In this document: positions 34,952 to 45,282 of the stretch, piece after piece | Layout of the letters: each line of letters opens with the position of its first letter | How positions within the stretch are numbered: position 1 is the first letter of the stretch | Origin: Mucilaginibacter sp. OK283 | GTDB lineage: Bacteria > Bacteroidota > Bacteroidia > Sphingobacteriales > Sphingobacteriaceae | DNA length: 64,000 nucleotides | Assembly (NCBI RefSeq): GCF_900110415.1 | Contig: NZ_FODR01000002.1 | Span: forward strand, 186,001-250,000 | Direction of reading: 5' to 3' | Made by a program: the position numbers and the translations under genes | The notes under the pieces: generated by a model | Seen by the model: the letters and a program-made list of their open reading frames with translations, nothing else | The model's database searches: none | Told to the model about the DNA's origin: nothing

Positions 34952-37092
34952 ACCGTCGCGCATTTTTACAATCGGGTACTATTCTGGGCGGAGGATTGCT
35001 TATTTCTTTTACCATACCACAAGCCAATAAGCTGGCAGCGATGGTCAAAACAACGGCCGACGCGGGTTTTGCACCCAATGCTTTTTTAAATATTGCAACA
35101 GATAACACCATAACCGTATACCTAAGCCATGTGGAAATGGGCCAGGGTATATGGACAACGCTGCCAATGTTACTGGCCGACGAACTGGATGTAGACCTGG
35201 GGCAGGTAACTGTTAAACACAGTGGCGTTGGCAAGGCATATAATCATACCGTATATGGTATCCAGATAACCGGTGGCTCCAGCTCTACCTGGTCGGAGTT
35301 TGACAGGTACCGCAATGCAGGCGCAACCGCCCGGGTGTTGTTAACACAAGCGGCCGCCAAACGATCTGGCGTTGCGGTTGAAAACTGTAAAACCGAAAAT
35401 GGACATGTTATTGCTGCCGGCAAAAAATATACCTACGGCGAACTGGCGGCAGAAGCTGCACTTTTGCAGGTACCCCAGCAGGTACCCTTACGGCCCAAAA
35501 AAGACTGGAAATACATAGGCAAAGGCGCCGGCCGTATGGATGCTATTGTAAAAACCAATGGTGAAGCCAAATTTGGCCTTGATATCCAGTTCCCGGGCTT
35601 ATTAACCGCGGTTGTGGCGCACGCGCCGGTTTTTGGCGGTAAAGTGAAATCGTTTGATGCCGGCAAAGCGATGGCGATACCCGGCGTAGTACAGGTAGTA
35701 CAAATTCCAACAGGCGTTGCCGTAATTGCCAATCATTTTTGGGCGGCGCAGCAGGGGCGCAAAGCCTTGCAGGTAAACTGGGATAATGGAGCCGGTGCAG
35801 ATTTATTTACAACCAAACAAACAGAAACATACAAAAAGCTGGCAGCTACCAACGGGTTGGTGGCCCAACAAAAAGGAGATGCCGCGGCTGGCTTAATCAA
35901 AGCAAGTAAAGTAATTTCGGCACAATACGTGTTTCCGTACCTGGCGCATGCTCCCATGGAACCCATGAATTGCACCGTAAACCTGCAAAAAGATAGCTGT
36001 GAAATATGGACCGGCACGCAGTTACCGGGCGTTGACCAGTTAGCAGCTGCCAAAATACTGGGCATGAAGCCCGAACAGGTAACAATGAATGTTGCTTTCC
36101 TGGGTGGCGGCTTTGGCCGCCGGGCTACGCCAACTTCCGACTTTGTTTCTGAAGCTGTTCATATTGCCAAAGCCAGCGGTAAGCCGGTAAAAATGGTGTG
36201 GACACGTGAAGATGATATGAAAGGCGGCTATTACCGCGGGGCTTGTGTGCACGATGTTTCGGTGGGATTGAATGAGCAGGGGCTGCCTGTAGCCTGGAGG
36301 CATAATATAGCGGGGCAATCTATTATGGCTGGTGCTCCAATGTTTGGCCCCCCTCCGGCTGTTGATGATACCTCTGTAGAGGGCGTAAAAGGTTCGCCTT
36401 ATCTTACTACTGTACCTGATCATTTTATAGGGCTGCATACCACCAAAGAGGTAGTGCCTATCCTGTGGTTTCGTTCTGTAGGAAATACCCACACCGGCTA
36501 CGTAATGGAAGCCATGCTTGACGAACTGGCACATGCTGCGGGCCGCGACGCGGTAGTTTACCGCCGGGCGCTGTTTAAAGATCATCCACGCCACCTGGCG
36601 GCGCTCAATTTGGTTGCCGATAAAGGCGGTTGGGAAAAACCGGCACCCCAGGGGCGGCATAAAGGTGTTGCCGTACACGAAGCTTTTGGCAGCTATGTAG
36701 CCATTATTGCCGAGGTTAGTATTAATAATGGCCAGGTGCGTGTGCATAAAATTGATTGCGCTATAGATTGTGGTTTGGCCGTTAACCCCGATGGCGTGAA
36801 AGCGCAGATGGAGAGTGGTATCATCTTTGGCCTCACCATGGCCTTATATGGCGAAATAACGCTGGAAAACGGCAAAGTACAGCAAAGTAATTTTTATGAT
36901 TACCGCATTGCCCGGATGAACGAGTCGCCGGAGATTAACGTGTTTATTGCAGACAGTAATGAGAAAATGGGAGGTGCCGGCGAGTGCGCAGTGCCGCCAA
37001 CGGCGCCCGCTATTGTCAATGCTATTTTTGCTGCTACCGGTAAACGGATATATAATTTGCCTATCATGAACCATAAATTAACTCAGGCATGA
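34948..37092 (+). CDS. iorB: Molybdopterin-binding large subunit, isoquinoline 1-oxidoreductase type
   Basis: A 714-residue subunit of the xanthine dehydrogenase family. The N-terminus [19 protein letters not shown] is a Tat signal. Aldehyde-oxidase-type cofactor motifs include [35 protein letters not shown], the [15 protein letters not shown] region and the catalytic Glu in [15 protein letters not shown] near the end. It oxidises aldehydes or N-heterocycles by hydroxylation with water; the substrate here is unknown. It overlaps both neighbours by 4 bp: IorA upstream and a diheme-type cytochrome downstream. Confidence 0.94.
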   Translation: MNRRAFLQSGTILGGGLLISFTIPQANKLAAMVKTTADAGFAPNAFLNIATDNTITVYLSHVEMGQGIWTTLPMLLADELDVDLGQVTVKHSGVGKAYNHTVYGIQITGGSSSTWSEFDRYRNAGATARVLLTQAAAKRSGVAVENCKTENGHVIAAGKKYTYGELAAEAALLQVPQQVPLRPKKDWKYIGKGAGRMDAIVKTNGEAKFGLDIQFPGLLTAVVAHAPVFGGKVKSFDAGKAMAIPGVVQVVQIPTGVAVIANHFWAAQQGRKALQVNWDNGAGADLFTTKQTETYKKLAATNGLVAQQKGDAAAGLIKASKVISAQYVFPYLAHAPMEPMNCTVNLQKDSCEIWTGTQLPGVDQLAAAKILGMKPEQVTMNVAFLGGGFGRRATPTSDFVSEAVHIAKASGKPVKMVWTREDDMKGGYYRGACVHDVSVGLNEQGLPVAWRHNIAGQSIMAGAPMFGPPPAVDDTSVEGVKGSPYLTTVPDHFIGLHTTKEVVPILWFRSVGNTHTGYVMEAMLDELAHAAGRDAVVYRRALFKDHPRHLAALNLVADKGGWEKPAPQGRHKGVAVHEAFGSYVAIIAEVSINNGQVRVHKIDCAIDCGLAVNPDGVKAQMESGIIFGLTMALYGEITLENGKVQQSNFYDYRIARMNESPEINVFIADSNEKMGGAGECAVPPTAPAIVNAIFAATGKRIYNLPIMNHKLTQA

Positions 37093-37685
37093 AAAAACTA
37101 ATTTTCATCAGCATTACTTTATTTATCGCAGGCTCAATAGTATTATCCTTTAAGGCCGATGATGCTAAACCGGTCAGCGAGCCGGTGGTTATCAAAGATA
37201 GCATTGCCTCTGTTAAAGCCTTTAAGCAGGTATATACCGTATTAATGAGCGCTCGCTGCATGAATTGCCATCCCTCAGGAAACATTCCGCTGCAAGGCGA
37301 TGATAATCATCTGCACACCATGTCGCCCCAAAGGGGAGTTGATGGTAAGGGCGTTTATGCCATGAAATGTTCTAATTGTCATCAGTCAACCAATACACCC
37401 GGGCTGCATACGCCGCCGGGCAATCCCAACTGGCATTTACCACCGGCAGATATGAAAATGGTTTTCCAGGGCAGAACGCCGCGCCAACTGGCTAAACAAC
37501 TTATAAACCCCAGGCAAAACGGCCATAAAGACCTGAAAAAACTGATTGCCCATGCTGATGATGGCTTAGTACTATCTGGCTGGAACCCCGGCGAGGGCCG
37601 TACGTTGCCGCCTATGAGCCATGCTGCATTCAAAAAAGCGTGGATAACATGGCTTACAACAGGCGCTTACGCTCCTGCTAAATAA
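37089..37685 (+). CDS. Cytochrome c-type protein of the molybdoenzyme operon
   Basis: A 198-residue exported protein (signal [21 protein letters not shown]) with two CxxCH haem motifs, CMNCH (about 57-61) and CSNCH (about 97-101), and later Met and His residues (LPPMSHAAF) that could be axial ligands. Its start overlaps the large-subunit stop by 4 bp. It should accept electrons from the molybdoenzyme in the periplasm and pass them to the respiratory chain. The class is not a standard mono-haem cytochrome c; the fold is inferred only from motifs. Confidence 0.88.
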   Translation: MKKLIFISITLFIAGSIVLSFKADDAKPVSEPVVIKDSIASVKAFKQVYTVLMSARCMNCHPSGNIPLQGDDNHLHTMSPQRGVDGKGVYAMKCSNCHQSTNTPGLHTPPGNPNWHLPPADMKMVFQGRTPRQLAKQLINPRQNGHKDLKKLIAHADDGLVLSGWNPGEGRTLPPMSHAAFKKAWITWLTTGAYAPAK

Positions 37686-38427
37686 CTTATGTTTAATTTA
37701 ACAATTGCCTGTGTTGATACAATCATCAGCATGGGCAATATCATTAAGCAGCAATAACCCTCATTGCCAAATTTAATCGCCTTTTTCCGAATTAGACGAC
37801 AGCACCAGGAACCGGCCGTAGTTTTGGTTTAATAATTAAGTACAATTAGATATCATGGTTAAAATGTCTAATTTATAAGCGTGAAGCCATATCCCCGGTG
37901 CCGCGCATTATCTGATATTATGTGTACACCTGTTTTGCCGGGCTTAATAGCATTAGGGGAACTGCCTTGGGTATCAACCATAGTTATCATGGTTTTTTAG
38001 CAGTTAAATAGGGATATGATTGCTTTTGCAGTACTAAATATATCGCCTTGCAATTTCTTTTGCCGAAATTTAGCGCGACTATGTTTAAACTGCTTGTAAA
38101 TTAAATAATTATCAAGTTAAATAAAGGCATGCTTTTAATGTTATATGAAACTATTTGGCATGAAAAACGTATAAACAGAAACCAAACAATCTTAAAATAA
38201 TCTTTTGGGCTATTGGGGGTTGGTGATAAATATTAAACGATGGGGTGATCAATAACAAATGAGAACATGCCAGACGGTAGAATTGCTGAGATTAAATTTC
38301 CGAACCGAATTAATAATCCAACCACAATCAAAAGTATTATTTTACTGAAGCAGCGCTTTTGTTTTGACTTATAAGGTTTACGATATTAATAAAAAATAAT
38401 CTGCAGTAAAAGTATCAACACAGCAAA
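37686..38427. other. Long intergenic stretch, no gene recognised
   Basis: About 740 bases, strongly A/T-rich toward the kinase gene. No credible frame and no strong dyad were seen. It must contain the terminator of the molybdoenzyme operon and the promoter of the hybrid kinase. An unannotated small RNA cannot be excluded. Confidence 0.4.
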
Positions 38428-41400
38428 ATGAGGCGAATTTTTCTTTTTATTTCGTGTTTATGCCAGCTTTTTTTCGGATTGTGTTATTCGCAAACACGCG
38501 ATCTTAAATTTAAACAACTTAGTACAAACGAAGGCCTTTCCCAAAGCCATGTAGTAACCATCATTAAAGATAGCCGTGGCTTTATGTGGTTCGGGACCGA
38601 AGATGGCCTTAATAAATACGATGGTTATAAATTTACCCATTATAAGCACGATCAGAATAACAAAGCAACCATCATTGACAATTATGTACTATCTATAATG
38701 GAAGACGGTTCCCATAATTTATGGATTGGGACCGAAAGCGGGCTTGACAGATTTGACCGCGCCACAAACACGTTTATTCATTATTCCGATCATTCAACTT
38801 TCTCCGTAAGGTCTGTTTTTTTGGATAGCAAAAAGAGGATATGGCTGGGTACCAGTAAGGGTTTATATTTATTTAATGCTGCAAATGGTTCATTTAAAAA
38901 AATTACGTACGCAGGCAAAAATACAAGCGGTTTAATTAACGGGTTTATATACCAGGTTACCGAAGATAATAATGGCTGGTTATGGATAGGAACTGATGAT
39001 GGCCTGTGTCATTTTAATCCCCAAAACGGTGAGTTTATCCGTTATGTTCATGATGCTGCAAACAACAACAGTATTGGCGCCAGTTGGATAAAAGCCGTAT
39101 ATAAAGATAGCAAGGGTAATATTTGGGTGGGTACTCATGGCGGAGGGCTGGCATTGTATAATAGTAAAAATGATTCATTTATAAATTTTAAACACGACCC
39201 TAATAATAGTAACAGTATTTGCCATAATGATATTCTTTCGATGCTGGAAAGCGATGGGAAATTGTGGATAGGGACCGAAAATGGCGGAATAAGCGTGCTC
39301 GATTATCCGGCCAACAAGTTTGTTTGTTACAAATTTGATGCAAATGATCATTACAGCCTTAGCAGTAACTCTGTTTACTGTTTATATAAGGATGATGTGG
39401 GAAACACCTGGATAGGTACTTATTCGGGCGGAGTTGATTTTTTACCGGGGTTGGGCAACAAATTCAATTCATACAGCCAAAACCCAAACAACCCAAATAG
39501 TTTAAGCAACAATAATGTGCTGGCCATATCCGGCGATGATACCGACGAAAATATTTGGATTGGCACCGATGGAGGTGGCCTGAATTTATTTAACCGAAAG
39601 AAAAAGACCTTTGTTCATTACCTGCATAATGATAATAATACCAACACTATAAGTAATAATTATCCAATGGCTATAGTGCCGTTAGATAAAAATCTTATTG
39701 CCATTGGTTACCATATTGGCGGGCTCGACTTGTTTGATAAAAAAAAGGGGACTTTTATACATTATATGCCCCAGGCAAATAATATGCGCAGCCTTTCCCT
39801 TTCAGATATTAACAATATGTATAAAGACCATGATGGCAACATATGGTTAGGTACCTGGAAAGGGGGGCTTAATTATTTTAATGTAAAAACCGGTCTCTTT
39901 ACCCGATACAGGAACAATCCGCTTGATGATAACAGCGTAGGCAGCGATATTGTTACTACCGTATACCAGGATAAACAGGGCAATATGTGGATAGGTACCG
40001 ATAATGGCCTGGATATATTAAACCCTAAAACCGGCCGTTTTACACATTACAGGCACGATGAGGGAAAGAAACACAGCTTATCAAACAACACTGTCGAGTC
40101 GATTACCCAGACTGCTGACGGTGATATGTGGATAGGTACAAACGGCGGCGGGCTTAACCTTTTTAACAAGCGCAGCCAAACATTTACGATATACACCGAA
40201 AGGGAGGGCTTGCCGAATAATGTGATTTACACTATTTTGAAAGATCATAAGGGAAACTTTTGGCTAAGCACCAACAAAGGGATTGCCAGGTTTAATCCAA
40301 AAACTAAAGTCGTCAGAAACTATGGCATTTCTGACGGGTTGCAGGGAGATGAGTTTAAAGGTCACTCCGGTTTTCAAACTGCAGATGGGCAAATGTTTTT
40401 TGGTGGCGTAAACGGATTCAGCACTTTTTATCCTGATAGTTTAAAAGATAATGACTTTATTCCTCCTGTTTATATAACCGGGCTGCAGATTTTTAACAAA
40501 CCTGTTATCCCTGGCGATAAAAACTCACCGCTTCAAAAAGATATCAGCGAGACAAGCGCTATAAACCTTTCCTATAAACACTCGGTACTTACATTTGAAT
40601 TTGCGGCACTGAATTATACCATTCCCGAAAAAAATCAATATGCTTATAAGCTGGATAACTTTGATAAGGACTGGAACTACGTTGGCACTAAGCGGACAGC
40701 CACTTATACAAACCTTGATCCGGGTACATATACATTCAGGGTTAAGGCATCAAACAACGACGGAAAGTGGAATAACAAAGGCACAGCCATTACTATTTAT
40801 ATTGCGCCTCCTTTTTGGCTCACCTGGTGGTTTAAATTAATTGTGGCTTTAGCTTTTATTATTAGCGGACCGGCATTTTACGTTATCCGCACACGTTCTA
40901 TATTAAAACAGAAAGCCGAGCTTGAGCGCCAGGTAAAAGAACGTACCGAGCAGCTGGCACGGGCAATAGAGGTGGAGAAAAAATCGGCCCTTGAAGCCGA
41001 GGAGGCCAATAAGGCTAAAAGTATATTTTTGGCTACCATGAGTCACGAAATCCGGACGCCTATGAACGGGGTGATCGGGATGGCTTCCTTACTTGCCGAA
41101 ACACCTTTGGACGACGAGCAGCGGACTTTTACCGAATCGATACAAACCTGTGGCGAAGATTTGCTGGCGGTTATCAACGATATTTTAGATTTTTCTAAAA
41201 TAGAATCGGGCAATATGGAGCTTGAGGAAAAAGATTTTAGCCTGCGTACCTGTATTGAGGAAGTTTTTGACGTTTTTGCTTTAAAGGCCGCCCACTTAAA
41301 GCTCGACCTGGTTTACCAGATTGACTATGATGTACCGGCTCAAATTATTGGCGATAGTTTAAGGCTTCGGCAAATCCTGATTAACCTGATAAGTAACGCT

Positions 41401-42582
41401 ATCAAGTTTACCAAAAAGGGCGAAATTTATGTTGCTGTACATTTGCTTGGTACTTCAGAAGATAATGATATCGAATTAAATTTTGAGATAAAAGATACCG
41501 GCATTGGTATTTCTGCCGATAAGCTTCACCGGTTATTTAAAGCGTTTTCCCAGGTTGATTCTTCAACCACCCGTCAGTACGGAGGTACCGGCCTTGGGCT
41601 GGTTATAAGTGAGCAGCTGGTGAAGCTAATGGGCGGTAAAATTAGCGTGGAGAGTGAAATTGATAAAGGGAGTACTTTCAGGTTTAATATTCATACGCAA
41701 AGGAGTTTACTGCAAGATGCCGTGCAAATAAACCATAGTATGAATGGTTTTGAAAAAAGCGAGATTTTGATTGTTGACGATAACGATACCAATTGCCGGA
41801 TTTTAAAAGGCCAGCTGGAGCAGTGGCAGCTAAGCCCTGTAGTAGCAAATTCAGGCGAGCAGGCGCTTGACATCTTGTCGCGTCCCCATAATTTTAAGCT
41901 GGTTATTACCGATATGCAAATGCCGTTTATGGACGGAATTGAGTTGGCCAATTTAATAAGGGCCAAATTTCCAGATTTACCAATAATGCTTTTAAGTTCG
42001 ATAAGTTATATTTTCCATAAGGATAATCCGGGTCTTTTTTGTTCCATATTAACTAAACCCGCCAAGCAAAACAATTTATATAAACACATCATAAAAGAGC
42101 TTGCCAGGCATGTAAATTCAACCAGTAACGAACCACTGCAGGCCGATATCGCCAAACATAAACTGTCCGATAATTTCTCGGAAAGGTACCCATTGCATAT
42201 TTTGGTTGCCGAAGACAACCAGATGAATCAGAAATTAATTATGAAGGTTTTGAGTAAACTGGGATATGAAGCCGATTTGGCGGCCGATGGCCTGGAAGCC
42301 CTCGATTTGGTTAATAAGAAAACATTCGATGTGATTTTGATGGACGTACAAATGCCCAAAATGGATGGACTGGAAGCCACGCGAATAATAAAAAAACGTT
42401 TCCCCGAACGTCCTTTTATTATTGCGATGACAGCCAACGCGCTGCAAACCGACCTGCAAATTTGTATAGACGCCGGTATGGACGACTATATAAGCAAGCC
42501 ATTTAAACTGGATGATTTGGTGAATAAGCTGGAAAAATGGGCTTTGAAGGATAGTGTAGATATTAAGCCAGGCAAGTTTTGA
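38428..42582 (+). CDS. Hybrid propeller histidine kinase with two receiver domains
   Basis: A 1384-residue membrane sensor. It has a signal peptide ([21 protein letters not shown]), about fourteen reg_prop units forming two propellers ([20 protein letters not shown] and many [17 protein letters not shown] copies, residues 30-690), a Y_Y_Y domain (to about 795), a membrane helix (about 805-825), a short coiled coil, HisKA with [18 protein letters not shown], HATPase with [14 protein letters not shown], and two receivers: [12 protein letters not shown] and [12 protein letters not shown]. The first receiver has [11 protein letters not shown] where the Lys loop normally follows, but keeps TKPAK. 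No DNA-binding domain is present, unlike typical HTCS proteins, so output must pass to another protein. Confidence 0.93.
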   Translation: MRRIFLFISCLCQLFFGLCYSQTRDLKFKQLSTNEGLSQSHVVTIIKDSRGFMWFGTEDGLNKYDGYKFTHYKHDQNNKATIIDNYVLSIMEDGSHNLWIGTESGLDRFDRATNTFIHYSDHSTFSVRSVFLDSKKRIWLGTSKGLYLFNAANGSFKKITYAGKNTSGLINGFIYQVTEDNNGWLWIGTDDGLCHFNPQNGEFIRYVHDAANNNSIGASWIKAVYKDSKGNIWVGTHGGGLALYNSKNDSFINFKHDPNNSNSICHNDILSMLESDGKLWIGTENGGISVLDYPANKFVCYKFDANDHYSLSSNSVYCLYKDDVGNTWIGTYSGGVDFLPGLGNKFNSYSQNPNNPNSLSNNNVLAISGDDTDENIWIGTDGGGLNLFNRKKKTFVHYLHNDNNTNTISNNYPMAIVPLDKNLIAIGYHIGGLDLFDKKKGTFIHYMPQANNMRSLSLSDINNMYKDHDGNIWLGTWKGGLNYFNVKTGLFTRYRNNPLDDNSVGSDIVTTVYQDKQGNMWIGTDNGLDILNPKTGRFTHYRHDEGKKHSLSNNTVESITQTADGDMWIGTNGGGLNLFNKRSQTFTIYTEREGLPNNVIYTILKDHKGNFWLSTNKGIARFNPKTKVVRNYGISDGLQGDEFKGHSGFQTADGQMFFGGVNGFSTFYPDSLKDNDFIPPVYITGLQIFNKPVIPGDKNSPLQKDISETSAINLSYKHSVLTFEFAALNYTIPEKNQYAYKLDNFDKDWNYVGTKRTATYTNLDPGTYTFRVKASNNDGKWNNKGTAITIYIAPPFWLTWWFKLIVALAFIISGPAFYVIRTRSILKQKAELERQVKERTEQLARAIEVEKKSALEAEEANKAKSIFLATMSHEIRTPMNGVIGMASLLAETPLDDEQRTFTESIQTCGEDLLAVINDILDFSKIESGNMELEEKDFSLRTCIEEVFDVFALKAAHLKLDLVYQIDYDVPAQIIGDSLRLRQILINLISNAIKFTKKGEIYVAVHLLGTSEDNDIELNFEIKDTGIGISADKLHRLFKAFSQVDSSTTRQYGGTGLGLVISEQLVKLMGGKISVESEIDKGSTFRFNIHTQRSLLQDAVQINHSMNGFEKSEILIVDDNDTNCRILKGQLEQWQLSPVVANSGEQALDILSRPHNFKLVITDMQMPFMDGIELANLIRAKFPDLPIMLLSSISYIFHKDNPGLFCSILTKPAKQNNLYKHIIKELARHVNSTSNEPLQADIAKHKLSDNFSERYPLHILVAEDNQMNQKLIMKVLSKLGYEADLAADGLEALDLVNKKTFDVILMDVQMPKMDGLEATRIIKKRFPERPFIIAMTANALQTDLQICIDAGMDDYISKPFKLDDLVNKLEKWALKDSVDIKPGKF

Positions 42583-42681
42583 ATGGCTGAATATTGAATG
42601 ATTTGCGGGATGTGGTAATTGGCAATTAATAACATTCCAAATAGTTCCGGCTTGTTATGCAGGGTTGCCTGCCGGGGTGTA

Positions 42682-42975
42682 TTAATCGCCCTCGGTTAAA
42701 AATCCCTTATCAACTATTTTGAACTTTGCTATAGTTTCAGATAGGGTTTTTCTTTTGTCCAAAGTTGCTTCTTTCATGCTTTCGGTCATAAAAGAAACAA
42801 GCAGTTCAACATGGTTCCTGTAAATTCTGCTTTTGCCATAAGCATCTATATACACGCCTGTTTTTTTCCTGAGGCGTGAAAAAGCAAATTCAATTTCATC
42901 AAAATCATCCTGGCTGATTTCAAATAATATCTTTTTTTTATTCGTGTCCAATAAATCATAAAAATCTATAGCCAT
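42682..42975 (-). CDS. Small hypothetical protein downstream of the nucleotidyltransferases
   Basis: A 97-residue soluble, charged, largely helical protein (ISQDDFDEIEFAFSRLRKKT, then MTESMKEATLDKRKTLSE). No family is recognised. It begins 43 bases after the second nucleotidyltransferase gene on the same strand, so it may be the third gene of that operon. It shows no signal peptide or membrane segment. Confidence 0.6.
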   Translation of the reverse strand: MAIDFYDLLDTNKKKILFEISQDDFDEIEFAFSRLRKKTGVYIDAYGKSRIYRNHVELLVSFMTESMKEATLDKRKTLSETIAKFKIVDKGFLTEGD

Positions 42976-43018
42976 ATTTTTTACTCACTATAAGTGGCAA
43001 TTTAAGTTGTTATTAAAC

Positions 43019-44089
43019 TCAGCCTTTATAAAAAGCCTCTCTTATCTGCACTAAAAGCAATTCGGTTTTATCCATATCCGGCCTTTCGGGCAGGGTTGAT
43101 GTTTCATAGGCCGCTTTTACACTTTCCATTTTTTCTTCCACCATTTTCATCAGTTCATCAAACTCAAATTCGCCGTTGCGGATCCTGAGTAAAAAATCCC
43201 GGTCGTTGCGTTTTACTATTACCTGCTGAGATACAGCTATTTCTTCGGCCATATTGAGCAGACGGAAGGTGTGCATCATATTTTTGGCATCGTAACTTTT
43301 GCCGTGCGACAGCGTACTTTGATATCGCAAATCGTTCCGTTTATCTTCCCACTCCTGGTACTCCTTATATTCCCGGCAGTAAACGGAATAGCTATCTTTA
43401 TTAAAATTCATCACAGCCAGGTTTTCAATCCCTTTAGGCACCGAACTTAGCTGCACGTCATCAGCTCCGGCGCCAGAGATAAGCCCTTTTAGCCGGCCTT
43501 CCGTAAGCTGGCTTTGATGATATAATAAATACACATTCCTGAAATGGTCCAGGTTAATAAGGCCGCATTGCTCCTGGGTGTAGTTGTTTTCACTTAGCCA
43601 TTCCTTTAGCAGGATACTGCCGTTGTTGTGTATCACATAGCAAAAATCCAATACCGATTTCCGTTCGCTATCCATTGGCCGGTTTATCTTTTTGTTGAGG
43701 CCCCGCGCCTTTTTTATTTGCGTTTGCGCATAGCCTGCAAAGGTATCCATGCACAGTTTTGATAAAAAATCGGCAGGTTTAACCCAATCCATTAGCGGAT
43801 GGCGAAACAAAACATGTTCGGCCGGGGTATTTAGCAACTCCAGGATATTGGGGTTGTTTTTAACCAGCAGATCAAGAAAACGGCCAATTTCAAAATAAAC
43901 CTCGTCGTTGGTAGCATTGGCTATCTGCTCCTGCCGTTCAAACCCGTACAATTGTTTTTTCGGCATCATGAAGATGCCCTTCTTGTCCACGTCCGACCCG
44001 GCCACGTTGAGGTTATAAGCGGTGCTGCCGCTTACACAATCCAGCAGGATGAGGTCTTTACGTAGTTTTAATTCCTTGTAGTCCATCAT
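43019..44089 (-). CDS. Nucleotidyltransferase (Pol-beta superfamily), larger paralogue
   Basis: A 356-residue protein with the minimal Pol-beta nucleotidyltransferase motif: VSGSTAYNLNVAGSDVDKKG (about 19-38), that is GS followed by DxD, plus a later acidic strand. It belongs to the YcgL-like predicted nucleotidyltransferases. A long helical C-terminal part (about 130-356) has KKARGLNKKI and other basic stretches suited to RNA binding. Its start overlaps the previous gene's stop by 4 bp. It sits beside the pnkp-hen1 RNA-repair genes, so adding nucleotides to damaged RNA ends is a fair hypothesis, not a demonstrated role. Confidence 0.85.
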   Translation of the reverse strand: MMDYKELKLRKDLILLDCVSGSTAYNLNVAGSDVDKKGIFMMPKKQLYGFERQEQIANATNDEVYFEIGRFLDLLVKNNPNILELLNTPAEHVLFRHPLMDWVKPADFLSKLCMDTFAGYAQTQIKKARGLNKKINRPMDSERKSVLDFCYVIHNNGSILLKEWLSENNYTQEQCGLINLDHFRNVYLLYHQSQLTEGRLKGLISGAGADDVQLSSVPKGIENLAVMNFNKDSYSVYCREYKEYQEWEDKRNDLRYQSTLSHGKSYDAKNMMHTFRLLNMAEEIAVSQQVIVKRNDRDFLLRIRNGEFEFDELMKMVEEKMESVKAAYETSTLPERPDMDKTELLLVQIREAFYKG

Positions 44090-44838
44090 CGTATATGCCT
44101 CCTGAATAGCTCATTTAACGGCTGCGCCGGTTGCTGTTCTGATGTAAATTGTTGTAGCTGCTCTTTGCATTTTGCAAGCGTATCGCCAAGCCATTCATTC
44201 AATATAGCAACAGGCGCTATCATTGCTTTTTCATCAGCGAACTTCTTCTGTTCCAGTAAGCCGTCTATTTCGGCCTGCACCTTGTTATCGGCTAACAATA
44301 CCCGCAGCTTATCAAACTCCATAGGCGGTACGGTGTGCTTCTCCACTATCCACCGGCAAGCAAGCGCCGGGCGCAACGCGTAAAAATATCGTTTAAGTTT
44401 TACCTCTTCAGCCTGTAAATCATCCCGCAGGGTATTATGTGCCATAGATAAATAGTGGTTCCCGGCAGATCGTAAGGAAAAATAGCCGGGCATCAAGCTC
44501 CGCAGCTCATCAGCAAAAACATCATCCTGCCGGTATACTATCGGCGATTGCAGCCACTCGTACAACGGCGCGTTTGATTTCATGAACAGCTTTAAAGTTT
44601 TCTTTAAATCCCAGCCGCCTATGTCCAATACCTCGTTAACCGGCAGGCCAACCACATCGGGCATTTCAACAATGCTCAAATAATCGCCGGCAGGGCGGGA
44701 GTAGATAAACCGCACATCAAAATCACTATCGGGCGAGGCAAAGCCCCAGGCCCGGCTACCCGATTCGCAGACGTACAGGATTTTTATATTTTCCGACTGC
44801 TCCAGTTCGAGCAGTTTTTGGAGGATGGTTTGTTTCAT
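44086..44838 (-). CDS. Nucleotidyltransferase (Pol-beta superfamily), YcgL-like
   Basis: A 250-residue protein with a clear catalytic loop CESGSRAWGFASPDSDFDVR (about 24-43; GSxxWG and DxD) and a third acidic position in the EVLDIGGWDLKKTLKLF strand, diagnostic of the YcgL-type branch. It probably transfers NMP to a nucleic-acid or protein acceptor. It is first of a two- or three-gene operon with the larger paralogue (4-bp overlap). A TACTTTG box at about 44862-44868 on the minus strand may be its -7 element. It is separated from pnkp by a hairpin repeat, so it is probably transcribed on its own. Confidence 0.88.
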   Translation of the reverse strand: MKQTILQKLLELEQSENIKILYVCESGSRAWGFASPDSDFDVRFIYSRPAGDYLSIVEMPDVVGLPVNEVLDIGGWDLKKTLKLFMKSNAPLYEWLQSPIVYRQDDVFADELRSLMPGYFSLRSAGNHYLSMAHNTLRDDLQAEEVKLKRYFYALRPALACRWIVEKHTVPPMEFDKLRVLLADNKVQAEIDGLLEQKKFADEKAMIAPVAILNEWLGDTLAKCKEQLQQFTSEQQPAQPLNELFRRHIR

Positions 44839-44935
44839 GGTGGTGACTATATAATCAAAGTATAGATATTCTTGTCAGCTTTAGTTTTTACTCTGGTGTG
44901 TTTAGTTTTATACAAATATTCGGATGAACGCTGAC

Positions 44936-45112
44936 TAAGACTCACCCGGCGAGGCTGCGCCCGCCACCCTCTCTTCGGCTTCGCCGGAAAGAGGGGCTTG
45001 AAAATTTATTATTTATTTTTTTTCAAATATATTGATATTGAGCGTTCAAACCCCTCTTTCCACCGCAGGTGAAGAGAGGGTGGCGGGCGTAGCCTCGCCG
45101 GGTGAGTCTTTG
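44936..45112. repeat. Inverted-repeat element, GACTCACCC family, copy 1
   Basis: Arms at about 44937-45004 and 45044-45111 are complementary over nearly their whole length (outer part GACTCACCCGGCGAGGCTGC). Each arm also folds on itself (CCCTCT...AGAGGG). A related copy lies at 47942-48091, and both are preceded by GAACGCTG. It resembles a miniature mobile element (MITE). The rest of 44839-45282 shows no gene. Confidence 0.85.
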
Positions 45113-45282
45113 CCGTCATGCGATATGAGTCATTCTTCCTTCAGAATTTCGCGAAATTTTACCGCTCGGGATGACCAGAAAATGGGATACTTCATAGGTA
45201 GGAACGAAGCATCCATTGGCCGACATGCATCGCCGACGGAATAGTTGGCGAATAGATCCTTCACTATGACAAATTTTCAAAA

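Noticed and set aside
36040..36747. 235-codon minus-strand frame inside the molybdoenzyme large subunit
   Set aside because: Antisense shadow of a confidently identified coding region; no motif and no start signal.
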